DNA of 11,709 nt from Marinospirillum sp. (GTDB lineage: Bacteria > Pseudomonadota > Gammaproteobacteria > Pseudomonadales > Halomonadaceae). Below the pieces are notes generated by a model, which was given only the letters and a program-made list of their open reading frames with translations, was not told where the DNA came from and ran no database searches. The stretch covers positions 1-11,709 of the forward strand of contig SKIX01000069.1 of NCBI GenBank assembly GCA_007116195.1. Reading direction: 5' to 3'. This document shows, piece after piece, positions 1 to 4,451 of the stretch (its first letter is position 1; the number at the start of each line of letters is the position of its first letter). A program made the translations under genes and the position numbers.

Positions 1-10
1 ACAGAACAGA

Positions 11-283
11 TTATCGATTTTCACGCGTATGCCAGATACGGATTATTGTAATTTTGCTTTGCGTGATTTGGTAACGTATTTCATATTGCCCAACAAGAAG
101 CCGCCTAATTTCTTCAGGCTCAAAGTCAAATAGCTTTTCTCCAATACGTGGATTGCTAAGCAAGATTTCAGGCGCGCTTGTGAGATTTTGAACAACCTGA
201 GCAGCAGCTTCAGGGTTCTTTTCGTGGAGAAAACTATGCAAACGGCCAATATCTCCTAAAGCTGCTGATGTCCACTCAATCAT
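11..283 (-). CDS. ParE/RelE-family toxin of a type II toxin-antitoxin pair
   Basis: A 90-residue protein with the compact alpha/beta layout of the RelE/ParE superfamily. The N-terminal WTSAAL helix start is followed by a helical hairpin with the family-typical P-E-A-A (about residues 24-27). Then come a mid-protein N-P-R-I-G turn (44-48), the R-R-L-L-V strand (60-64), an E-I-R-Y-Q-I strand (68-73) and a closing I-I-R-I-W-H-T-R strand (79-86). ParE members poison DNA gyrase and RelE members cleave mRNA on the ribosome; the sequence alone does not say which applies, though the long N-terminal helices favour ParE-like. The start codon overlaps the end of the antitoxin gene by 8 bp, so the two are translationally coupled and read from the promoter upstream of the antitoxin. 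It ends with TAA close to the left window edge and looks intact. Confidence 0.85.
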   Translation of the reverse strand: MIEWTSAALGDIGRLHSFLHEKNPEAAAQVVQNLTSAPEILLSNPRIGEKLFDFEPEEIRRLLVGQYEIRYQITQSKITIIRIWHTRENR

Positions 284-557
284 TTTTTACCTTGGGAAGT
301 GGCAAAGGGTTATCAGTTGAAAGGCTTTGTGCCCACTCCTGTACGGCCTGGTGGGAAACAACCTGACCAGCTTTAGCAGAGGCAATGCCTTCCAGAGTCA
401 TTTGATAACGCTCTTCTTCCTGGTCAATCCATGCAGAAAGAGCTTGCTTCATAACCCAGCTACGCGGACGCTCTAGACGTTGAGCAATATGATCGACCTT
501 CTCAGCAAGCGGTAAGGGTACGTGGGCAGTTAATACCCGAGTATTTGCTTGTGGCAT
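276..557 (-). CDS. Ribbon-helix-helix antitoxin partner of the ParE-like toxin
   Basis: A 93-residue protein from the chosen ATG (MPQANTR). This start is preferred over an in-frame ATG 24 bases upstream because an AGAGGTG ribosome-binding site lies a few bases before it. Residues 6-13 (TRVLTAHV) form the DNA-contacting beta strand. Helices at about 15-28 and 31-45 complete a CopG/ParD-type ribbon-helix-helix domain. The C-terminal half contains A-K-A-G-Q-V-V-S-H-Q-A-V-Q-E-W, a pattern common in RHH antitoxins that wrap around RelE/ParE toxins. It is expected to neutralise the downstream toxin and to repress the shared promoter together with it. It is the first gene of a two-gene operon and overlaps the toxin by 8 bp. 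Confidence 0.85.
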   Translation of the reverse strand: MPQANTRVLTAHVPLPLAEKVDHIAQRLERPRSWVMKQALSAWIDQEEERYQMTLEGIASAKAGQVVSHQAVQEWAQSLSTDNPLPLPKVKND

Positions 558-573
558 GGTAACACCTCTCTTA

Positions 574-610
574 TTAATCACCTTTAATCTTAGTGATTAT
601 AAAAGATTAA
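574..610 (-). promoter_or_regulatory. Promoter and candidate autoregulatory operator of the left toxin-antitoxin operon
   Basis: On the minus strand a perfect -10 hexamer TATAAT lies at 601-596, about 40 bases before the antitoxin start; no good -35 hexamer is visible. The -10 sits inside overlapping inverted repeats. TTAATCTT (584-591) pairs with AAGATTAA (603-610), and TTAATCAC (574-581) pairs with GTGATTAT (593-600) with one mismatch. Repeated short palindromic half-sites over the -10 are what RHH antitoxins normally bind. Binding by the adjacent antitoxin is inferred. Confidence 0.55.
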
Positions 611-1020
611 GGCAAGGCTAGATGGAACTTTAATCATTCGGCTTTATGGCAGTGTGAGTTCAATGACTGCTTTAAGTGCCAAGTAGAATTTTTTGAGAAT
701 GGTAAAGCGTCCAAATTGTGTCCATAGAATAGGGTTCAAATGAGTTGCAATAGGGGCTTTAGTGTAATTAAGCCGTTGTTTTTGTTACGAGTGGGTATTA
801 GTGGGGTGCTTGGTATAGGATTCAAAATCCGCCGCCCTAACGGGTGTGCCGGTTCGAGTCCGGCCTTCGGTACCTGCAAAATCAGTAACTTAGCTTCCTG
901 TTTTATTGTTCAGTTCTTCCCTTCATTTTCCGAGTGTCCACATTCTACCCAAACCAGAGGATCACTGGTGAGCGTGATATGTTGGATATATACGAAGCTG
1001 AAAGCTTTAAGGAATAAGTT
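611..1020. other. Gene-free stretch around the tRNA fragment
   Basis: Apart from the tRNA-Leu 3' fragment at 818-874, no convincing gene, terminator or repeat was found here. Stops are frequent on both strands. The only longer open frame (740-1024, plus) runs straight through the tRNA fragment and lacks a ribosome-binding site. The segment looks like junction DNA between an integrated element on the left and resident sequence on the right. Confidence 0.6.
818..874 (+). other. 3' fragment of tRNA-Leu(CAA): candidate att site of an integrated element
   Basis: The sequence matches the 3' two-thirds of a leucine tRNA. It has the anticodon loop TTCAAAA (821-827, anticodon CAA at 823-825), the 3' strand of the anticodon stem (TCCGC, 828-832) and a long class-II variable arm (833-847) with stem GCCC/GGGT. 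A perfect T arm follows, GCCGG-TTCGAGT-CCGGC (848-864), then the acceptor 3' strand CTTCGGT (865-871), discriminator A (872) and CC (873-874), followed by T instead of the A of CCA. The 5' strand of the anticodon stem should be GCGGA, but only GGA is present. No D arm or 5' acceptor strand exists upstream, so this cannot be a functional tRNA. Integrases that use tRNA genes leave an intact tRNA at one end and such a 3' copy at the other. In this orientation the element lies to the left. The E. coli counterpart, leuX, is a known island insertion site. Confidence 0.8.
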
Positions 1021-1063
1021 TTGACAGGAAAGTAAGGTTATCCTATCGTTCTGTATATACAGA
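1021..1063 (+). promoter_or_regulatory. Promoter and palindromic operator of the BrnT-like toxin-antitoxin operon
   Basis: A perfect -35 hexamer TTGACA (1021-1026) is followed after 17 bases by TATCGT (1044-1049; four of six matches to the -10 consensus). Directly after it lies the 14-bp perfect palindrome TCTGTATATACAGA (1050-1063), which would cover the transcription start. The toxin ribosome-binding site GAGGAG begins two bases later. The layout suits repression by the RHH antitoxin encoded downstream. The palindrome resembles a LexA box, but the CTGT and ACAG arms are 4 rather than 8 bases apart, so LexA is unlikely. Confidence 0.6.
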
Positions 1064-1076
1064 TGAGGAGCAGGGA

Positions 1077-1367
1077 ATGAGTCTCGTAATTAGTGATGTG
1101 ATCCGTAAAAAACTGGCATCCAAGCACGGTGTTACCGAGACTGAGGTTCGACAGTGCTTTGAGAACAGAGAAAACAAGACACTCGTTGAGCTTCGCACCC
1201 AGCACCTTACTGATCCACCCAGCCATTGGTTTGTAGCAGAAACGAATCGTGGCAGACTGCTGAAAATTGTCTTTGTCCCTGTAGATGGACGCTACTACTT
1301 AAAGACTGCATTTGAACCTTCAGATGAGGCAGTTAATTATTACTACAGAAGTCTGGGGCTAAGTTAG
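1077..1367 (+). CDS. BrnT-like toxin of a type II toxin-antitoxin pair
   Basis: A 96-residue protein whose pattern matches small BrnT/DUF497-like toxins (RelE-type fold, ribosome-dependent RNase in BrnT itself). It shows K-H-G-V-T-E-T-E-V-R-Q-C-F (residues 16-28), an R-T-Q-H-L-T-D-P-P segment (40-48), the strand W-F-V-A-E-T-N-R-G-R (51-60), the core strand L-L-K-I-V-F-V (61-67) and Y-L-K-T-A-F-E-P (74-81). From memory, close relatives are often labelled ADP-ribosyl-(dinitrogen reductase) hydrolase in databases. That label is implausible, since DraG enzymes are about 300 residues. The ATG is preceded by GAGGAG. The toxin gene precedes the antitoxin gene, as in brnTA and higBA operons. Activity is inferred from family and context. 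Confidence 0.7.
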   Translation: MSLVISDVIRKKLASKHGVTETEVRQCFENRENKTLVELRTQHLTDPPSHWFVAETNRGRLLKIVFVPVDGRYYLKTAFEPSDEAVNYYYRSLGLS

Positions 1368-1405
1368 CTTCAGGAAAGCTGCTTACCTTAAAGGAGCAGG
1401 TCGCT

Positions 1406-1762
1406 ATGCAATTTGATGAAAAAGAAATCGAGAAATGGGAAAAGGGTGAGCTGGGGTTGAGTCCAGAACATACCCGTATTTCAAGGGATGAAGAGGATCA
1501 TGCTTTAGATGACGCCATGGGCATGCAGCCCATATCTATCCGTTTGCAGAAGAAACTGATTGCGGATTTAAAACGTGTGGCGGGCCACTATGATGTTGGT
1601 TACCAGCCCATGGTACGTGACCTGCTGAACCGTTTTGTTCAGGCCGAGTTGAAAATGATGCTGCAGGAAGAGCTGAAATCTCTGGAAGAGCAGGAACAGG
1701 AATCTCGTGCTGAAAGCACTGAGCCGGTTAATCAGTTTATGGACATGAAAAAGCAGGCTTAA
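1406..1762 (+). CDS. CopG/BrnA-type ribbon-helix-helix antitoxin
   Basis: A 118-residue protein. An acidic N-terminal half (residues 1-40, rich in E and D) probably binds the basic toxin. The strand Q-P-I-S-I-R-L (41-47) and two helices (about 48-60 and 65-79, with V-G-Y-Q-P-M-V-R-D-L-L) then form a CopG-type DNA-binding domain. A glutamate-rich helix (about 79-103), possibly a coiled coil, ends the protein. It starts 38 bases after the toxin stop with a strong AAGGAG ribosome-binding site 9 bases before the ATG. It therefore has its own robust translation signal, as expected for an antitoxin encoded second. Expected role: toxin neutralisation and repression at the palindrome before the toxin gene. 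Confidence 0.8.
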   Translation: MQFDEKEIEKWEKGELGLSPEHTRISRDEEDHALDDAMGMQPISIRLQKKLIADLKRVAGHYDVGYQPMVRDLLNRFVQAELKMMLQEELKSLEEQEQESRAESTEPVNQFMDMKKQA

Positions 1763-1798
1763 CACTACGCAAAGCCATGCCGCAGCTCGACAATTAAG

Positions 1799-1864
1799 AA
1801 GGAGGCTTTTTTGGTTTGTGGCCCCATGCACGTCAGCATGGATAGCAAACGTCCAAGCCTTTGA
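1799..1864 (+). other. Possible tiny leader ORF with a strong ribosome-binding site
   Basis: AAGGAGG (1799-1805), the best Shine-Dalgarno match in the left half, is not placed before any listed gene. Five bases later is a TTG (1811) that opens a 17-codon frame ending at TGA (1862-1864), encoding MVCGPMHVSMDSKRPSL if TTG is read as Met. The frame spans both hairpins of this leader. It could be a leader peptide for the downstream 143-residue gene or a chance match; nothing in the peptide is recognisable. Confidence 0.25.
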
Positions 1865-1877
1865 TGAAAGTGCTTGG
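1824..1877 (+). promoter_or_regulatory. Two hairpins in the leader of the unknown 143-residue gene
   Basis: The first hairpin is CCATGC (1824-1829)/GCATGG (1836-1841) with a 6-base loop. The second is CCAAGCCTTT (1853-1862) pairing with AAAG-T-GCTTGG (1867-1877), a 10-bp stem with one bulged T and a GATG loop. Neither is followed by a T tract, so they are not typical terminators. A role as RNA processing or regulatory structure is a guess. Confidence 0.35.
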
Positions 1878-1934
1878 ATGGGAGGGTGGCTAAGCGGATG
1901 TGTAAAGTGACACGTATTTTGAATCAGGTGAATA

Positions 1935-2366
1935 ATGAAAAATGAACAGTTAATTGATGATTTACGCAAAACTCTTTTGCAAGCTGAGGTTTTGAGTGAT
2001 GTCTTAAACGCCTTTTTTGATCTGGTTGAGCAACAGGATCTAGTGGAGCGCTCTAGTGTTGCTAAGGACAAGAAACTTAAACAAATTGTCGGTTTTATCG
2101 TCCGCACCATGTTGCAAGACGAAAAGGCACAGCCCAAGGTGTTGATCTCTCGTCTCAAGGGAACTGATTTTTACCACGGTGCCATTCAGGTTTCCGGTAA
2201 ATTTGGCCAATTTTTGTACTTCAAGGATATTGATCATGGCTTAGTTGGGCTTGGCTCAATGGCAAGTCCGATGGTTCATACGGCGCGTTTTAGTCTGGCG
2301 GAAACCGATAAGCCGATAAGCGGAACGATTCCGACGCTTGGTCCTGAGCGTTATACCAAGCATTAG
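1935..2366 (+). CDS. Hypothetical protein, 143 residues, not recognised
   Basis: I do not recognise a family. The N-terminal 62 residues look fully helical (L-I-D-D-L-R-K-T-L-L-Q-A, then L-S-D-V-L-N-A-F-F-D-L-V and L-K-Q-I-V-G-F-I-V-R-T-M-L). The remainder is glycine-rich with probable beta strands (K-V-L-I-S-R-L-K-G, Y-H-G-A-I-Q-V-S-G-K-F, G-Q-F-L-Y-F-K-D-I). There is no signal peptide, transmembrane segment or cysteine, so a soluble cytoplasmic protein is expected. AGGTGA stands just before the ATG. The gene is preceded by a hairpin-rich leader. It ends with TAG in the same frame as the thioredoxin fragment that follows 21 bases later, so the two are probably co-transcribed and might once have been, or be read as, one protein. 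Confidence 0.65.
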   Translation: MKNEQLIDDLRKTLLQAEVLSDVLNAFFDLVEQQDLVERSSVAKDKKLKQIVGFIVRTMLQDEKAQPKVLISRLKGTDFYHGAIQVSGKFGQFLYFKDIDHGLVGLGSMASPMVHTARFSLAETDKPISGTIPTLGPERYTKH

Positions 2367-2387
2367 GGCGGATCTGATAAAGGCGAT

Positions 2388-2651
2388 TTGCCGGTAGTGA
2401 TTGATTTTTGGGCAAGCTGGTGCGGGCCCTGCCAGATGATGGCTCCCATTTTTGCCGAGGTGGCTGCGAAAATGAAAACTCAGATACGCTTTGTGAAGGT
2501 GAATACGGAGCAGAGCCAGCCGTTAGCTGCTCAGTATGGGATTCGCAGTATTCCGACCTTGGCAGTGTTTAAGGGTGGCAAGGAAATTGCCCGCCAAGCT
2601 GGTGCAATGCAAGCAGGGCCGCTAAGCAGCTGGTTACAGCAATGGGTATAA
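2388..2651 (+). CDS. trxC: N-terminally truncated thioredoxin (TrxC-like C-terminal part)
   Basis: The 87 residues from a TTG start match the C-terminal two-thirds of thioredoxin 2: L-P-V-V-I-D-F-W-A at the start, active site W-C-G-P-C (11-15), I-R-F-V-K-V-N-T-E (33-41) and G-I-R-S-I-P-T with the cis-proline (P56). E. coli TrxC has 139 residues, with an N-terminal zinc ribbon and the first strand and helix of the fold. All of that is missing, and no CxxC ribbon is encoded upstream in this frame. Open sequence extends only to the TAG at 2364. The TTG start has a weak AAAGG four bases upstream; the alternative is no independent start at all. The dithiol is intact, but loss of strand 1/helix 1 makes stability doubtful. 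It could be a decaying gene, or the tail of a fusion with the preceding protein if the TAG is read through. Confidence 0.7.
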   Translation: MPVVIDFWASWCGPCQMMAPIFAEVAAKMKTQIRFVKVNTEQSQPLAAQYGIRSIPTLAVFKGGKEIARQAGAMQAGPLSSWLQQWV

Positions 2652-2666
2652 GTGTGTTTAGAAGTT

Positions 2667-2694
2667 GGGCTCGCAGAAAGTGGTTTGCGAGTCC
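2667..2694. terminator. Hairpin between convergent thioredoxin and EAL genes
   Basis: GGGCTCGCA (2667-2675) and TGCGAGTCC (2686-2694) form a 9-bp stem (one G-T pair) with a 10-base loop. It sits between the stops of two convergent genes, where a terminator is expected. No T tract follows on either strand, so intrinsic termination would be weak. Confidence 0.35.
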
Positions 2695-2709
2695 AAAAAC
2701 CTGGTTGTT

Positions 2710-3465
2710 TTAATCCAGCTGCTTGAAGTTCACCTGGGGTAGTTGCTCAAAACCCGGTTTGGCAAAGTAGTAGCCCTGCATATACTCCACGCCTTGCTGG
2801 CGGTAGAAATCTACTTCGGCACGCGTTTCTAAACCTTCTGCCAAAACAGTGATGCCAAGCTCTTTGCAGATACCAATCAGCCCTCTGGCAATGGCTTGTT
2901 TAGTTGGGTTGCTGTCAATATCGCGAACTAGCTGCATATCGATCTTCATAAGATCAGGTATGAAGCGTGACAGCAAATTTAAACCCGCATGGCCAGCACC
3001 GAAGTCATCTAAGGCGGTGATAAAGCCTTGTTGATTATAGTAGTCAAAGATACGGGTTAAATGGTCTGGGTCATGAACCTGCTCAGACTCAGTAATTTCG
3101 AACATAATACGTTCGGCTGGGAAGTTAACTTCCTTGGCCGCTTTGAGGGTGCTGCGTATGCAGTGGGCTGGCTCGTAAACAGCGTTAGGTAAAAAGTTAA
3201 TGCTGAGAACTTTGTCTAGTTTTAGCTGTGCAGCTAGAGTAATGGCTTTAACTCGGCAGGCTTGATCGAAAGCATAACGATTACCCTCATTAACTTGAGA
3301 AAGCACTGACCAGGCTGACTCGCCCTGGGGGCCGCGAACAAGAGCTTCATAGCCCCAAACTTCTTGTTTGGCAAGGTTTACCAGCGGTTGAAATGCAAAC
3401 GTGAAATCGAACCCAAGAGGCTCCGCACAGTGTTTACAGCCATCCTGTGGGAAAGAAGTTGCCAT
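2710..3465 (-). CDS. Stand-alone EAL-domain cyclic-di-GMP phosphodiesterase
   Basis: A 251-residue cytoplasmic protein made almost entirely of one EAL domain, which hydrolyses cyclic-di-GMP to pGpG. The catalytic and metal-binding signatures are complete: E-A-L-V-R (40-44), N90 in S-I-N-F, E123 in E-I-T-E, D153-D154 in D-D-F-G-A-G, K174 in M-K-I-D, E210 in A-E-G-L-E-T, and Q230-G-Y-Y-F. It should therefore be an active enzyme. There is no GGDEF, PAS, BLUF or membrane segment; the only accessory part is a short N-terminal tail with C-K-H-C (residues 10-13). It resembles the EAL module of BLUF-EAL proteins by the G-P-x-G-E-S-A-W-S-V-L stretch. The start has a GGAGG site 7 bases upstream. It follows rpoH after 57 bases on the same strand, and may share its transcript. 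Confidence 0.92.
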   Translation of the reverse strand: MATSFPQDGCKHCAEPLGFDFTFAFQPLVNLAKQEVWGYEALVRGPQGESAWSVLSQVNEGNRYAFDQACRVKAITLAAQLKLDKVLSINFLPNAVYEPAHCIRSTLKAAKEVNFPAERIMFEITESEQVHDPDHLTRIFDYYNQQGFITALDDFGAGHAGLNLLSRFIPDLMKIDMQLVRDIDSNPTKQAIARGLIGICKELGITVLAEGLETRAEVDFYRQQGVEYMQGYYFAKPGFEQLPQVNFKQLD

Positions 3466-3522
3466 GCGTTGCCTCCGGGGTTTTCATTATTGTGTCGTTA
3501 TTGAGGATAAAAGCAGAGCGGG

Positions 3523-4383
3523 TTAAGCGACCAGTTCTGCTTGCATTGCTGTTTTAACTTTTTTCATGGCATTTTTTTCTAATTGGCGGATACGCTCAGC
3601 CGAAACACCATAAATGTCTGCCAATTCATGCAAGGTCGCTTTTTCTTCATTCAACCAGCGCTTTTGCAGTATGTCTCTACTGCGCTCATCCAGCTGCTCT
3701 AAGGCTGCTTGCAGGCGGCTGCTAGCGTCAGCGTCAGTATCCCTAGCTTCTATCATAGAAGCTGGGTTGTAACGCTGGTCTTCAAGGTAATTCACAGGAG
3801 CATAATTGGCTTCATCATCATCCATGTAGCCATCAAAAGCCGCATCTGTTGAGCTTAAGCGGCCTTCCATTTCGCGCACTGTTTCCGGTTTGACATTCAG
3901 GTCAGCCGCTATGGCTTCGACTTCTTTGCCATTCAGCCAAGTGAGGCTTTTTTTAGCCCCGCGCAGGTTAAAGAACAGCTTACGCTGAGCTTTGGTGGTC
4001 GCAATTTTAACAATACGCCAGTTCTTAAGTACAAATTCGTGGATTTCAGCTTTAATCCAGTGGACTGCAAAAGAGACCAAGCGCACCCCTAGGGTGGGGT
4101 CGAAGCGCTTAACGGCTTTCATCAGACCAACATTGCCTTCTTGAATAAGGTCAGCTTGAGCTAAGCCGTAGCCGTTATAGCTTTTGGCAATGTGGACAAC
4201 AAAACGCAAGTGAGAAAGAACCAAGAGGCGAGCGGCTTCCAGATCGCCCTGTTCTTGTAAACGATAACCTAAGTCTTTTTCTTCCTCTGCCGTTAGCAGG
4301 GGAATACTGTTCACGGTTTGAATATAGGCGCTTAAGTCGCGGCCTGGTGAAAATAGATCAACAACTTGTAGTTGCTTGCTCAT
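3523..4383 (-). CDS. rpoH: RNA polymerase heat-shock sigma factor (sigma-32)
   Basis: A 286-residue group 3 sigma factor, close to E. coli RpoH in length. Region 1.2 is followed by region 2 (about 50-125), which includes the core-binding and -10-recognition segment [18 protein letters not shown]. The RpoH box Q-R-K-L-F-F-N-L-R (133-141) is diagnostic of sigma-32 and is the region linked to DnaK/FtsH control. Region 4.2 carries the helix-turn-helix that reads the -35 ([19 protein letters not shown], 251-269). GGAG precedes the ATG. It is last in the ftsYEX-rpoH block, 68 bases after ftsX; no clear promoter is visible in that gap. A weak GCAGA/TCTGC hairpin followed by TTTT spans the stop (3540-3509 on the minus strand) and could terminate some transcripts. 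Confidence 0.97.
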   Translation of the reverse strand: MSKQLQVVDLFSPGRDLSAYIQTVNSIPLLTAEEEKDLGYRLQEQGDLEAARLLVLSHLRFVVHIAKSYNGYGLAQADLIQEGNVGLMKAVKRFDPTLGVRLVSFAVHWIKAEIHEFVLKNWRIVKIATTKAQRKLFFNLRGAKKSLTWLNGKEVEAIAADLNVKPETVREMEGRLSSTDAAFDGYMDDDEANYAPVNYLEDQRYNPASMIEARDTDADASSRLQAALEQLDERSRDILQKRWLNEEKATLHELADIYGVSAERIRQLEKNAMKKVKTAMQAELVA

Positions 4384-4451
4384 TGAGATCTCCGTAAACC
4401 GTTAAGACGTAAAAAACTGAACACTAAGACCTTTGGACTAGATAAAAGTTC

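Noticed and set aside
740..1024. Plus-strand open frame of 94 codons
   Set aside because: It has no ribosome-binding site and runs through the tRNA-Leu fragment; composition does not look coding.
1036..1047. 12-base match GGTTATCCTATC shared with 7315-7326
   Set aside because: Several 12-base matches are expected by chance in a window this long; the contexts are unrelated.
1050..1063. Possible LexA box before the toxin gene
   Set aside because: The CTGT and ACAG arms are separated by 4 bases, whereas the E. coli-type LexA box needs 8.
1881..1925. tRNA-Ser-like 5' end (GGAGGGTGGC...)
   Set aside because: No anticodon arm, T arm or acceptor 3' strand follows, and the 143-residue gene begins directly after.
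1763..1934. Integron attC site after a toxin-antitoxin cassette
   Set aside because: No GTTRRRY/RYYYAAC pair is found at the ends, and the neighbouring genes are not arranged as same-strand cassettes.
1568..2158. Minus-strand open frame of 196 codons
   Set aside because: It is antisense to the RHH antitoxin and the 143-residue gene, both of which have ribosome-binding sites. The Ser/Leu/Cys-rich translation looks like a shadow.
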